Below are positions 8,527 to 19,400 of a stretch of 64,000 nt of DNA, one piece after another. The stretch is taken from positions 1,282,001-1,346,000 of the forward strand of contig NC_010830.1 in NCBI RefSeq assembly GCF_000020565.1, in the 5' to 3' direction. The position numbers were made by a program, and so were the translations under genes. This DNA is from Candidatus Amoebophilus asiaticus 5a2 (GTDB lineage Bacteria > Bacteroidota > Bacteroidia > Cytophagales > Amoebophilaceae). A model generated the notes under the pieces. The model ran no database searches. It had not been told where the DNA came from and saw only the letters and a program-made list of their open reading frames with translations. Every line of letters begins with the position of its first letter. Positions within the stretch are counted from its first letter, which is position 1.

Positions 8527-9131
8527 ATGCAATATAGCCATATGTTAGGTATCGATGTTTCTAAACACACCATTGATCTAGCACTTAGTCAAAATAAAGC
8601 GGGTGCTGTTATGATTAACAAAAAGCTTACTAACAATTTAAAGGGTTATAAAGCTTTGCTTGCCTGGCTTATCAAGGAGAAGGTACAGCTTGAGCAAGTA
8701 TTAATATGTTTAGAAAATACAGGTATCTATCATCGCTCTTTAGTAGCCTTCTTACAGAGCCAACAAACCTTTGTCTGGGTAGAGCGCCTGTAGCCATTAA
8801 GTGGAGCCAGGGGCTTGCCAGAGGTAAGAATGATAAGGTAGATGCACAAAGGATATGTCTATATGCGTATAGAAACCAAGATAAGGCAAAATCTTACAAT
8901 GCTATGGATAAGGATTTGCAAGATCTAGCAGATCTATTAGGGGCTAGAGAACGTTTAATACAAGCTAGGAATAGCCTTCTTGTACCTATCAAAGAAATGA
9001 AACAAGTGGGTCTAGGAGAATCAGCAGAAAAATTAGAGCAGGCATGCAAAAGCAGCATACTAGCTTTGGAGCAGGAAATAAAAGCAATAGAAGCTGGATT
9101 GCTAGCTATTGTTGAGGGAGATCAAAAATAG
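8527..9131 (+). pseudogene. IS110-family transposase, frameshifted and truncated
   Basis: The frame starts MQYSHMLGIDVSKHTID and follows the transposase at 45479-46480 to TFVWVE near 8785. It continues in another frame from IKWSQGLARGKND to AIVEGDQK, where it stops at 9131. Compared with the intact copy, the central coiled coil is cut and the whole Transposase_20 domain is missing. A different IS end begins directly after the break. Confidence 0.85.
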
Positions 9132-9330
9132 AGTTCTTCCGAAACTTAACATAAAAGTTCATAGTTATAAATTCCAGCAATAAGATTAAAGCGTAGCCCA
9201 AATCTTTTTCTCCTATTTCTGTAACGCTCCGCTAAAATTTTAAACCGCTTGAGCATACCAATTATATGCTCGCTAAGCACCCTTTGGCTGGCTAATTGCT
9301 GATTACTCCTCTTATCGGCTTTGGCCAAAG
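9132..9330 (-). pseudogene. C-terminal fragment of another IS5-type transposase
   Basis: About 60 residues on the minus strand (ending at 9146) carry the final catalytic Glu helix, SEHIIGMLKRFKILAERY, and the FGLRFNLIAGIYNYEL tail typical of DDE_Tnp_4 transposases. It resembles but is not the same as the full copies next to it. The 5' part of the gene is gone, replaced by the element at 9334. The element's own outer end appears to be at about 9132. Confidence 0.7.
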
Positions 9331-9333
9331 AAT

Positions 9334-10322
9334 AGACCTACTGCGAAAGAGGTAAAATAGAGTAGAATTTTAAATAAAATAAAGAAGGGAGCTTGGCTCT
9401 AGCGACATTATTTGTTAAAAAGCGTACTTGAAGTTTATAAGCCCGGATATAATGTTAAAGCGAAGGTTATATTTTTTCTGAAAATTCCTGTATACCTCTG
9501 CCATAATTTTAAATACCTTGATCTCTCTTATCTTATGCTCTACCTTCATGCGTATGGAGGCTAGCTTTCTGTTATGGTCTTTTTGCTCTTTGGTTAATGG
9601 CCGCTTACGGCTCTTTTTGTAGGGTATCATTACATTGCTCTGTAGCTTTTGCCAGCCTTGATAACCACTATCTGCCAGCTTTAAGCTTTCTTTAGGTAAG
9701 GGTTTTTCTCCTTTACGGATTTTAAAGTCATGCACTCTTCCTTTATGTGATTTGGAGACAGACAGTATTCTCCCATCTTCTCTGATGACTATCTCTGTTT
9801 TTATGGTATGTCTCTTTTTCTTGCCTGAATAAGATTTCTTTTGCTTTTTACTAGGTCTTTGCGTAGGCTGTTCACTTACATCTGCTAATATGCGCAATAC
9901 CTTTTCTGAGGTTAAGCTGCGATCTTTTTTAATGCTAATTTTCTTAGCTAGTAAGGGCTCCATTTTTCTTAGCAAGCGGCATATGTTAGCGTTGTGTAAG
10001 TTAAATAAGTAGCCTAGAAATACATGGCTAATATAGGTGCGGTAATATACCAAAACACAGAGCAGTTTATCCTCTAAGGTAGGTAAATGGCTCCGACGTC
10101 CATGGCGCAGCTTGCTCGCTTCTAACTTTTCAAAGACAGGCCTTACTTTTTGAACTAATTTATCAAATGTTTCTAGCCTCAATCCAGTTATTCTTCTAAA
10201 ATTGTATGGGTACTTGCTTATTCTGGTGTAGGTTAAATGCATACTTATTCCTTTTAGTATATAACAAGGATTACATTTTAACCTTTTCTACTCTCTTTAT
10301 CAACCTCTTTCGCAGTAGGTCT
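9334..10322 (-). mobile_element. IS5-type insertion sequence, copy A (intact)
   Basis: The element is 989 bases with perfect 20-base inverted repeats, AGACCTACTGCGAAAGAGGT at 9334-9353 and its complement at 10303-10322. Both sides are flanked by AAT, which could be a 3-base target duplication. The outside sequences do not rejoin into one gene, however, so the site has been rearranged. Related copies lie at 10323, 40384 and 43888. Confidence 0.85.
9415..10242 (-). CDS. IS5-type DDE transposase, intact
   Basis: A 275-residue transposase. It has an N-terminal helix-turn-helix region (residues 1-90), first Asp in RILADVSEQPTQR, second Asp in KLADSGYQGW and Glu in RMKVEHKIREIK. It is one of four copies in the window and the only one with a whole reading frame, so it may supply activity in trans to the damaged copies. 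The group within IS5 is probably ISL2-like, judged from the 3-base AAT flanks and the general layout, and this is less certain. Confidence 0.88.
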   Translation of the reverse strand: MHLTYTRISKYPYNFRRITGLRLETFDKLVQKVRPVFEKLEASKLRHGRRSHLPTLEDKLLCVLVYYRTYISHVFLGYLFNLHNANICRLLRKMEPLLAKKISIKKDRSLTSEKVLRILADVSEQPTQRPSKKQKKSYSGKKKRHTIKTEIVIREDGRILSVSKSHKGRVHDFKIRKGEKPLPKESLKLADSGYQGWQKLQSNVMIPYKKSRKRPLTKEQKDHNRKLASIRMKVEHKIREIKVFKIMAEVYRNFQKKYNLRFNIISGLINFKYAF

Positions 10323-11060
10323 AATCTTAAACACCTTGATCTCTCTTATCTTATGCTCTACCTTCATGCGTATGGAGGATAGCTTTCTGTTATGTTCTTT
10401 CTGCTCCTTGGTTAATGGCCGCTTACGGCTCTTTTTATAGGGAATCATGACATTGCTCTGTAGTTTTTGCCAGCCTTGATAGCCACTATCTGCTAGCTTT
10501 AAGCTTTCTTTAGGTAAGAGTTTTTCTCCTTTACGGATTTTAAAGTCATGCACTCTTCCTTTATGGGATTTGGATACAGAGAGTATCTTTCCATCTTCTC
10601 TTATCACTATCTCTGTTTTTATAGTATGTCGCTTTTTCTTGCCTGAATATGATTTCTTTTGCTTCTTAGTAGGCCTTTGCGTAGGCTGCTCGCTCACATC
10701 TGCTAATATGCGCAATACCTTTTCTGAGGTTAAGCTGCGATCTTTTTTAATGCTAATCTTCTTAGCTAGTAATGGCTCCATTTTTCTTAACAAGCGGCAT
10801 ATGTTAGGGTTGTGTAAGTTAAACAAATAGCCTAAAAACACATGGCTAATATAAGTGCGATAATACATGAGTACACAGAGCAATTTATCTTCCAAGGTAG
10901 GTAAATGACTCATCCTACCATGGCGCAGCTTGCTCGATTCTAACTCTTCAAAGAGAGGCCTTACTTTTAAAACTAATTGCTCAAAGGTTTCTAGTCTCAA
11001 GCCAGTTATTCTTATAAAGTTATAGGGATGTTTGCTTATCCTCGCGTAGGTTAAATGCAT
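10278..11060 (-). pseudogene. IS5-type transposase, copy B, 3' truncated
   Basis: Nearly the same protein as copy A up to EIKVFKI, then replaced by 14 unrelated codons read from the terminal repeat of copy A. The element's 5' end is intact, with its terminal repeat ending at 11137. Copy A joins it exactly where the C-terminal 30 residues should be. The missing tail is not found on the far side of copy A. Confidence 0.85.
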
Positions 11061-11138
11061 ACTTATTCCTTTTATATAATAAGAATTACATCTTAACCCT
11101 TTTTATCTTCTTTGTCAATCTTTTTCGCAGCAGTTCTA

Positions 11139-11258
11139 ATGTTACAAAATTGTGGCGGATCAGCTAACCTACCTTTTGAAGGAGAAGAAGCAGCAGAAAC
11201 TATCACCATAGAGCAAGGAAAAAAGAGCACAGGGATAAAAATATTATACCTACTGTAA
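11139..11258 (+). pseudogene. Truncated lipoprotein, N-terminal remnant
   Basis: A frame of 39 codons begins MLQNCGGSANLPFEGEE just outside the right end of IS copy B. LQNC is a lipobox, and the following Asn/Pro-rich linker is like other lipoproteins of this window (LQSCSNLTNPPIP, LQSCKNPPHPI). The hydrophobic part of the signal peptide was removed by the insertion, and a stop follows soon after. Bases 11259-11410 show nothing. Confidence 0.5.
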
Positions 11259-11410
11259 TAAGACGATAGGTAATCAGCTTACTAGTTATATTTTTTCAGC
11301 TTAAAATACTCCTTTTGCAGCGACTTTAGCATTAAAATTTCTTGGTATTAGCCCCAAAATATAACATATTAACATGTGTTGTTTCTTTTATATAAATAGC
11401 GGTATTTCAC

Positions 11411-11776
11411 ATGAACAATAGTACGCTTAATATGACTAACAATAAGAAAGAAAATATTCCTCCTGTTGCTGTAGCACACAATGCTAAGAAAGGATTAGAG
11501 TTTAGAGATAAATTTAAAAGAGGCCGCACAGAGGTTGGTATCAAGCGAGCTCAACAACTTAGTAATCGAGAACAAATTGATGAGGCAACTATTAAAAAGA
11601 TGTATAGTTACTTTGCTCGGCATCAGGTTGACAAACGTGGACAAAATTTTGGAAACGAAGAAAATCCCTCTAATGGCTATATTGCTTGGCTTCTGTGGGG
11701 TGGCGATGCAGGTAAAGAGTGGTCTAAACAAGTGAGAGAGGCACTAGCTGATATGCAACAAAAAACAGGTAAATAG
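11411..11776 (+). CDS. Small phage-associated protein of unknown function
   Basis: A 121-residue basic protein. KKGLEFRDKFKRGRTEVGIKRAQQLSN, TIKKMYSYFARH and GYIAWLLWGGDAG form a pattern I recall from short proteins and domains of tailed phages, often stand-alone or attached to head proteins. Its biochemical role is unknown to me. No other phage gene is nearby, so it is either a prophage leftover or a domesticated gene. The start at ATG 11411 is the only one upstream of the conserved block except an internal Met. Confidence 0.6.
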   Translation: MNNSTLNMTNNKKENIPPVAVAHNAKKGLEFRDKFKRGRTEVGIKRAQQLSNREQIDEATIKKMYSYFARHQVDKRGQNFGNEENPSNGYIAWLLWGGDAGKEWSKQVREALADMQQKTGK

Positions 11777-12380
11777 GCTTTTAATAACATTAAAGAGAGC
11801 TAATAGTCACTTGGTAAGGTTAGCTAAATATGTTCTTCGTCTTTTAATTAGCATACTATTTAGTAGCTTATAGAATTAGGCTATATTATAATAGTTCTAT
11901 AATATTCATATATCATTTATCATTCAAATATTAGGCCAACTGGCTTTCCTCAATCATTATAGAAAGAGCCATATCCTACTATTTTGTTTCTTTTAGTTTA
12001 ATAAAGAGTTCTTGTTGCTTTTTATCTATATACTCATCAATATTATAGTGTTTTAAAATAAGGTAAATCTAATATTGGAACGTTCTAAATTATGATCATG
12101 TTAATTTTAGAACAGTTGCTAATTTATTATGGATATTTATAGAAAAGTAAGCTCCTTATGCATTTCAGGTTACAAAAGATATGCCTTATGTAAACTACAA
12201 TTGTTTGTCTAAAAAAGGTATGTTTATCGTTCCTGCCAGAACCTTCTTGTCACAACTTGTATAACTAAATTATTCTAAAATTATGTTATTAATTTAGTTA
12301 TACTGTAAAAGCAGCGTATATAGATAAGCTTTCTTAACGATCGCTTCTGCTAATAGGCTATATAATTCATAGGTTTTGGT
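11777..12380. other. Gene-free stretch before sufS
   Basis: About 600 AT-rich bases. A minus-strand open stretch near 11980-12060 ends DEYIDKKQQELFIKLKETK and could be the tail of a lost gene, but no family is recognised. Nothing else stands out until the promoter-like site. Confidence 0.4.
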
Positions 12381-12399
12381 TAACTTTGACATTGTCAAA
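12381..12399 (+). promoter_or_regulatory. Possible -7 element and overlapping palindrome upstream of sufS
   Basis: TAACTTTG at 12381-12388 fits the Bacteroidota -7 consensus TAnnTTTG. It overlaps a perfect palindrome, TTTGACA-T-TGTCAAA (12385-12399), 40 bases before the sufS start. A repressor bound there would cover the start of transcription. No good -33 TTTG is found 20 bases upstream, which weakens the promoter part. Confidence 0.35.
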
Positions 12400-12439
12400 C
12401 AAGGATATATGTTACCAAGCCAGCTTGTTATAAACAATC

Positions 12440-13678
12440 ATGATAACTTCCACACCTCAATCTATTATATGGACTCCACAAGAAATTAGGCGACAATTTC
12501 CTAGCCTTGAGCAAAAGGTGCATGGGAGTAAGCCATTGGTTTATCTAGATAATGCTGCCACTACTCAGAAGCCGCAGACTGTATTAGATGCGCTTATCCA
12601 GCATTATAATTATAGTAATGCCAATGTACATCGGGCCATGCATGTTTTAGCAGATAGAGCTACAGAAGCTTTAGAAGACACTAGAAAAACTGTACAAGAA
12701 TTTATCAATGCGCCAGGAGCTGAAGAAATTATATTTACTTCAGGTACTACGGCTAGTATTAATTTAGTAGCTAGTAGTTATGGGCAAGTTTATATACAGC
12801 CAGGAGACGAGATTATTATTTCTCATATGGAGCATCATGCTAATATAGTCCCTTGGCAGATGCTATGCCAAACAAGGAAAGCTCATCTTAAAGTAATTCC
12901 TATTGATGATAGAGGGGAGCTGATAATGTCTTCTTTTGAACAGTTGTTAACTGCAAAAACCAGACTTGTAGCTGTTGCCTATGCTTCTAATAACTTAGGC
13001 ACTATTAATCCCATCCAAGAAATTATAGCTAAAGCACACCATGCAGGAGCTTTAGTATTAATAGATGCTGCCCAAGCAGCAGCCCACTTACTTATAGATG
13101 TACAGAGTTTAGATTGTGATTTTCTGGCTTTTTCAGCACACAAAGCTTACGGACCTACAGGGGTAGGTATTTTATATGGAAAAAGAGCATTACTAGAACA
13201 AATGCCCCCTTATCAAGGAGGGGGGGAAATGATTAAGGAAGTAACCTTATCTAGTAGTACTTATAACGACATACCTTACAAATTTGAGGCTGGCACCCCT
13301 AACATTGCGGATATTATAGGCTTTCGAGCAGCTTTGGACTTTATCCGAAACTTAGGATGGTCGATTATTAACAAACATGAAAAAGAATTAACTAGCTATA
13401 CACAGCATCTTTTAGGCAAAATTGATAGAATTAGACTTATTGGCACAGCAACAGATAAGGTAGGAATTGTATCTTTTACAGTAGATAAAATGCATCATTT
13501 AGATGTAGGAATGTTGTTAGATGCACAAGGTATTGCTGTAAGGACGGGCCATGGTTGTGCCCAGCCACTTATGCAGCGGCTGGGAGTAGAAGGTATTGTA
13601 CGTGTATCTTTGGCTGTATATAATACTTTTGAAGAAATAAATTATTTAGCACATGTAGTAGCTAAAATAGTGAAATAA
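12440..13678 (+). CDS. sufS: Cysteine desulfurase SufS
   Basis: A 412-residue PLP enzyme that takes sulfur from cysteine for Fe-S cluster assembly in the cytoplasm. The PLP lysine is in AFSAHKAYGPTGVG, and the cofactor pocket has MEHHANIVPW and LIDAAQAA. The active-site cysteine is in RTGHGCAQPL, the short-loop form typical of group II (SufS) enzymes, which need SufE. Length is normal. It leads the run sufS-ankyrin gene-sufE-sufT; sufBCD are not in the window. Confidence 0.95.
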   Translation: MITSTPQSIIWTPQEIRRQFPSLEQKVHGSKPLVYLDNAATTQKPQTVLDALIQHYNYSNANVHRAMHVLADRATEALEDTRKTVQEFINAPGAEEIIFTSGTTASINLVASSYGQVYIQPGDEIIISHMEHHANIVPWQMLCQTRKAHLKVIPIDDRGELIMSSFEQLLTAKTRLVAVAYASNNLGTINPIQEIIAKAHHAGALVLIDAAQAAAHLLIDVQSLDCDFLAFSAHKAYGPTGVGILYGKRALLEQMPPYQGGGEMIKEVTLSSSTYNDIPYKFEAGTPNIADIIGFRAALDFIRNLGWSIINKHEKELTSYTQHLLGKIDRIRLIGTATDKVGIVSFTVDKMHHLDVGMLLDAQGIAVRTGHGCAQPLMQRLGVEGIVRVSLAVYNTFEEINYLAHVVAKIVK

Positions 13679-13778
13679 AAGAACTACATAATATTAGCAT
13701 ATATCTCTAATAACTACTTTCGTGTGTTTCTATAAAAATTTGATAATTTCGTAACTACTAAAGATTAGCCTTTTACTT

Positions 13779-15122
13779 ATGTGCCTCTTTAAGAAGATCC
13801 AAGCTTATTTATATGTATATGGCATAGGACTATTATGTTTAGCAGTATCCTGTACGTGTAATAACAATTCTGATTCAAATGGCAAACCTTCAGCGCCTGA
13901 CCAAGAGAAACCATCACAACAATCAGAACTTTCGATTGGTGAAAAATGGATACAAAAAGCAAAAGATAAGGGGCATAAGATCTTGGCTGCCGCGCTTGCC
14001 AAACTAGAAAAAGGGGAGGCAGTAGACATAAATTATGATATATTAGCTGAAGCTGTCACGCTAGACGATGCAGATATATTTAGTAAGCTTATTGCTAGTG
14101 GTGGTAGGGAAGATATACAAAATCAATTAGATTATACACTTTTACACCAGGCAGCTAAAGATGGAAGTATAGAAATAGCTAAAATACTAATTCAGAATCT
14201 ACCAATAGAATATCTAAATAAGCAAGATCATTGGGGCGCAACCCCGCTGTACTGGGCTGCTATTCGTAATGAAATAGAAGTAGTTAAATTACTACTAGAT
14301 AAAAATGTTGATGTAAGCATACAAGAGTGTAATGGAGACATGGCATTACATGCTGCAATCAAAAACAATATGGTAGAACTATCTAAAATATTAATAGAAA
14401 GAATGTCTTTAGAAGATTTAAATAAAAAAGGTTTCTATGGTAGAACTCCGTTACATTTTGCTAGTGAGAAAGAGGATCCAGAAATAGCTCAAAAATTAAT
14501 TGATAGAAAGGTTAACATAAACGTACAAGATATATATGATAGTACCCCGTTACACTGGGCAAGCGCATCAGGAAGCACAGAAACAGTTAAAAATTTAATA
14601 GATGCAGGAGCTGATATAACTATAAAAAATGAGTATGGATGGACATCGTTACATTGGGCAAGTATAAAGGGCAAGACAGCAGTAGTTCAAATACTAGTAA
14701 GTAAATTGGATGCAAATCAATTATGCATAACAGATAAGCGCGGTAATACTCCTTTACATTCTGCACTTGAAAATGAGAGTATAGACATAGCTAAGATATT
14801 AGTAGATAAAAATGTTGACCTAAACCAACAAAATAATGATGGCAATGGTCTACTACATCTTTCAATTTTACATGGGCTTACAGAAATAGCTACAGTATTA
14901 ATTGATAAAAATGTTGACATAATTATGCCAAATAAAGATGTGGATACCCCTTTGCACCTAGCAAGTAAAAAGGGGAATACGGAAATAGCTGAAAAATTAA
15001 TAAAGAAAGGTTTGGATCAAGGTCAAGATATAAAAAATATAAAAAACAAGAGCCAAAACAATGCATACTACTACGCTAAAACTGAGGAAATGAGAGAATT
15101 ACTTAATCCAGTGACTCACTAG
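13779..15122 (+). CDS. Ankyrin-repeat lipoprotein inside the suf cluster
   Basis: A 447-residue protein with a lipoprotein signal (YGIGLLCLAVSC, Cys near 25), an acidic Ser/Pro-rich linker and about ten ankyrin repeats from residue 90. Clear units carry TPLHWASASG, TPLHFASEK and LLHLSILHG helices. Ankyrin arrays bind proteins and are common in symbionts as candidate host-interacting proteins. It sits on the same strand between sufS and sufE, 100 bases after one and 42 before the other, so it is probably co-transcribed with them. A direct role in Fe-S assembly is unlikely. Confidence 0.88.
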   Translation: MCLFKKIQAYLYVYGIGLLCLAVSCTCNNNSDSNGKPSAPDQEKPSQQSELSIGEKWIQKAKDKGHKILAAALAKLEKGEAVDINYDILAEAVTLDDADIFSKLIASGGREDIQNQLDYTLLHQAAKDGSIEIAKILIQNLPIEYLNKQDHWGATPLYWAAIRNEIEVVKLLLDKNVDVSIQECNGDMALHAAIKNNMVELSKILIERMSLEDLNKKGFYGRTPLHFASEKEDPEIAQKLIDRKVNINVQDIYDSTPLHWASASGSTETVKNLIDAGADITIKNEYGWTSLHWASIKGKTAVVQILVSKLDANQLCITDKRGNTPLHSALENESIDIAKILVDKNVDLNQQNNDGNGLLHLSILHGLTEIATVLIDKNVDIIMPNKDVDTPLHLASKKGNTEIAEKLIKKGLDQGQDIKNIKNKSQNNAYYYAKTEEMRELLNPVTH

Positions 15123-15164
15123 TTTTGCTAACCATATAATTTTATTGATTAACAATATACTACT

Positions 15165-15587
15165 ATGGACTGCATTCAAGAACAGATTGTACAAGAATTT
15201 CAATTCTTAGAAGGAGATAGGGAAGCCATGCTACATTATTTAATAGAAATAGGAGAGAAGCTACCACCTTTAGAGGACATTCATAAAACCGAACAAAATA
15301 GAATACCCGGTTGTATGTCGGCTGTCTGGCTTACCTATAAGCGCCAGGACAATCGACTATTTTTTGAAGCGGATAGTAATACCTCCATTACTAAAGGGCT
15401 CATCAGCTTATTGCTACGGGTATTGTCTGGTCAGAGTATAGAGGCTATCTTAGCTACCAATCTTTATTTTGTAGAAAAGATAGGCATGCACCAACTTATA
15501 GGCTCCCAACGGTCTAGTGGCTTTGCTAATATGGTTAAGCAAATAAGGATGGTCGCTATGTCCCATCAATCCATAGATTCAGTATAA
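15165..15587 (+). CDS. sufE: SufE sulfur acceptor
   Basis: A 140-residue protein that accepts persulfide sulfur from SufS and raises its activity. The acceptor cysteine is in RIPGCMSAVWL. The family pattern LEDIHKTEQNRIPGC and the C-terminal helix GFANMVKQIR are present. Its stop is followed after one base by the sufT start, so the two are translated together. Confidence 0.93.
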   Translation: MDCIQEQIVQEFQFLEGDREAMLHYLIEIGEKLPPLEDIHKTEQNRIPGCMSAVWLTYKRQDNRLFFEADSNTSITKGLISLLLRVLSGQSIEAILATNLYFVEKIGMHQLIGSQRSSGFANMVKQIRMVAMSHQSIDSV

Positions 15588-15588
15588 C

Positions 15589-15915
15589 ATGACCGAGCAA
15601 ACGCCTAATATTGAGCTAAAAGAAGAACAAGTTATAGAAGCTATTAAACAAGTTCATGATCCTGAAATCCCTGTTAATATCTATGAGTTAGGGCTCATTT
15701 ATGAAATAAACATTTATCCTGTTAACAATGTACATATTTTAATGACGCTTACTTCACCTAGTTGTCCTGCTGCTGAACTTATACCAGGCCAGGTAGAAAG
15801 TAGCGTACGTGCCATAGAAGGGGTTAATGATGTACAAGTAGAACTAACCTTTGACCCACCTTATAGTACCGATAGGATGACAGAGGCAGCAAAGTTAACG
15901 CTTGGTTTTTTATAG
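15589..15915 (+). CDS. sufT: SufT-like MIP18/DUF59 Fe-S assembly factor
   Basis: A 108-residue member of the MIP18 family, which helps mature Fe-S proteins. DPEIPVNIYELGLIYE is the family signature, and MTLTSPSCPAAE carries the conserved cysteine. The last 216 bases (15699-15914) recur in decayed form at 24515-24730. Confidence 0.88.
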   Translation: MTEQTPNIELKEEQVIEAIKQVHDPEIPVNIYELGLIYEINIYPVNNVHILMTLTSPSCPAAELIPGQVESSVRAIEGVNDVQVELTFDPPYSTDRMTEAAKLTLGFL

Positions 15916-16411
15916 TAATAGTAGTGGCTATAGGTAATAGAGGATGTAGCAACTAAATAAGGAAATTTTTATGTCTAAAAACTTGCGCAAGTATTAGAAT
16001 AAATTAAGAATTGAGGGCTTATATGGTCTCAACTACCTGAAAAAAATAAAGGCAAGGGAATGATGAGAAATATTCCATTATTCCCTACATACTTTTTTCT
16101 ATAAACTCTTTTTATACCAATCATTTTCTACTATAAATAAAATTTGTTAGGCCTTTTGTGGTGGCATGTCAATATAAGATGTGTCCCTAATAAACATGCT
16201 GTGCTCATAACTGTTCTATGATAACTGTAAGTTTCTATTCATTTTTTCTCCCATTGGTCTGGATTGAGAGGGGCTGCTTTTAAGAAGTTGTATCATTTAA
16301 GAAATAGATTTTACGGCATTTTTTTGATAATATATGTATGCTTGCATGCTTGCATATAAGCTATTTGCAAACTACTATTGTTTCATCATTGGCTTTTAAA
16401 CTCAGATAGCC
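15916..16411. other. Gene-free stretch before the giant kinase
   Basis: About 495 bases with no credible frame. A short direct repeat of TGCTTGCA near 16336 is the only pattern. It must contain the promoter of the next gene, but no good TAnnTTTG box was identified. Confidence 0.4.
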
Positions 16412-19400
16412 ATGAAGAACAATGCTAATCTTGTACAGCAATTAGTAGGCTGTATTTTCCTGTTGAGTTTAGTTTTACAAAGCTGCTCTAACCTCACGAA
16501 TCCACCTATTCCTATAGAGAAAGGCCAAACCAATAATAGTCGAGAATTAACGAATCAAATCACTATTAAGCAGTTATTCGATAAAGAATTTACTGCAAAA
16601 GGAGGTCACCTAGTTACTTTTTATCAACACGATGGCCAGCTACAAGCAGATGTAGCAGTAAGCGCACCAGCAGGCTTTAGCAAAACCTATACCAGGTTAC
16701 AGGTAAACATCGCTAAAGATATAAATTTAACACAAATACCACGTCTAAATAAAGAGGCACAAAAAAGACTTATTCATTTTAATTTACCTCAACTTGGACA
16801 ACCAGGGAGTATAGCTGTGTATAGACCAGGTTTAATGGGAGGAAGTGATACAGGAAAGGACAAAGGAAAAGAGAAAATAATAGAAGAGGAGGAAAGAGAG
16901 GGGGAAAGTGAAAATGAAGATCATGATGATAATGCAGAAGAATATGAAGAACAAGTAGCGGCCTTAAATGAAGAAGAGCAAAAGCAACTTATCCAGGTGG
17001 ATTTACTTAACAATGAGCAGCTAGGGTATGTGGGTGGTATGCTAGCTATACCTGGTTATAAATTGCTGAATTGTTTACATACAGGTATTTCCTCGAATAT
17101 CTACCGGGCAGTACGTCTTTCAGATGAGTGCCCAGTCGTAATTAAAGTTAGTACCCAAAAAGTGTTGACTGAGAAAAAGGTGCAACGCTTTCGACAAGAG
17201 TTTGAATTAGGCCAGCAGGTCCATTCGCCCTATGTGATCCGCTATTTGGAACTCAAGCAAGATTCTGCATATGGGATGGTACTGGTCATGGAAGATGATC
17301 AGGCAGTAGAATTAACTTCTGCTATGCCGCCATCAGGGTTTTCTATCCGTGAATTTTTAGAAATTGCTATACAAATTGTTGAGGGCTTGCAAGCTATTCA
17401 TGCTGTGAATATCATTCACAATGATCTCAAACTGAGTAACATCCTCATTCAGCCCATAACAAAAGCCATTAAAATCATTGACTTTAATCGGGCTTCCACC
17501 TTGCGGCAGGAAAGGCACCCTGCCATTCCCATGATGGTAGGTACCTTAGCCTATATTTCGCCTGAGCAAACAGGTCGGGTGAACCGGAGTGTTGATTATC
17601 GTACTGATTTTTATTCATTAGGCATTACTTTTTATCAGTTGCTCTGTGGCCAATTACCCTTTATAGCCCAAGATGCATTAGGGCTTATTCATCAGCACCT
17701 GGCTAAACAGCCATTACCCCCTCACCAACATAAACCTACGATTGCACTACCCTTGTCCCAGCTGGTGATGAAATTACTGGAGAAAGAGGCTGAAAATCGG
17801 TATCAAAGTTGTGAAGGAATTCTCTATGATTTAAGGGTATGTCTAGCAGACTTACAGGAGAAGGGTGCTATCTCAACATTTGAATTGTGCCAGCAGGATT
17901 TTTCGAGTAAACTCACTTTATCCCAACACTTATACGGCCGTGAAAGAGAAATCAAAACCTTAGTGAGTGCTTTTGAGCGTGTTAGTGCAGGCAAGTGTGA
18001 AGGAATGATGGTTGCTGGCCAACCTGGGGTAGGAAAGACCATGCTGATCCAAGAGATCCAAAAGCCCATTGTCTTAAAGCAAGGTTATTTTATAACCGGT
18101 AAATTCGATCAGTTAAACAAAAATGTGGCCTATAGTGCTGTGAATCAGGCCTTTGACAGCCTTATTAAGCAATTATTAACTGAAGATGAAGCTTGCATTA
18201 CCCAATGGAAAGCCAGGTTGCTGGCTGCGCTAGGTATGCATGCACAATTTATTGTCAAGGTCGTTCCTACCTTAGCCTTACTGATCGGTGAGCAACCGCC
18301 TATTAGTATTGTCGATATCAACCAAGCCAAAAATGTGTTCAACCTGGCTTTTCAGGAGTTTGTCAACGTCTGTGCTACTGCGACACATCCTTTAGTGATC
18401 TTCTTAGACGACTTACAGTGGGCTGATAATGCAAGCTTAGAGCTGATGACCTATTTGATGCGACAGCCTAAAATCAGCCATCTGCTATGGATAGGGGCTT
18501 ATCGAGATACAGAAGTCAACCCTTCCCATCCAGCTTTACAAGCCATCGACATGTTACAAGAAGCGTCCATCCGCGTTCAAACGCTTACGCTTACACCGTT
18601 GTCACTAGCTAGTTTATGTCAATGGATTGCCGATAGTTTGCATAAATCCTTAACGGATATCCAGCCACTGGCTGAATTAATTTTTCAAAAAACAGGGGGA
18701 AATCCTTTTTTTGTCAAGTTATTTTTACAATCCCTGTATGATCAGCAGTTGTTGACCTTTGCTCCGCAAACCCACTGGCAATGGGATTTGGCTAAAATCC
18801 GCCAACATCCTGCCACCGAGAATGTCATTACCCTAATGACGTATCAAATTCAACAGCTGCCTGCGGCTACTCAAGCGGTGCTAAGCACAGCCAGTTGCTT
18901 AGGTCATCGCCTGTCATTAAGTACTTTACAAGTTGCAATGGCAGAGCCAAAAGATGCTATTTGTCAAGCATTACAACCCGCACTTAATAGCGGTATTATG
19001 CTTCAAGTTAATAATGAGCTGCACTTTGCCCATGATCGGGTGCAAGAGGCGGCTTATCATTTATTGGCAGAGGCTATGCAATCTCACACGCATTTGACCA
19101 TTGGCCAACGGTTACTGGCCAGCCCTGGTGGGGAAAAGAGATTATTGTTCGAAGTAGTGGCCCAATTCAATCGCAGCCGCTTGCTCGTCAGTGAGCCTAA
19201 AGAGCGCTTGCGGATTGCACGCTTAAACTTAAAAGCAGCACAAAAAGCCAAACAAGCCACCGCTTATGCAGCGGCACTAGATTATCTGTATGCTGGCCAA
19301 AAGTGGATTGATATAAAAACGCTATGGCAAACTGATTATACTCTTGCTTTTAATTTCCACAAAGAACTAGCCGAAGTAGAATATTTAAGCGGCCATTTTG

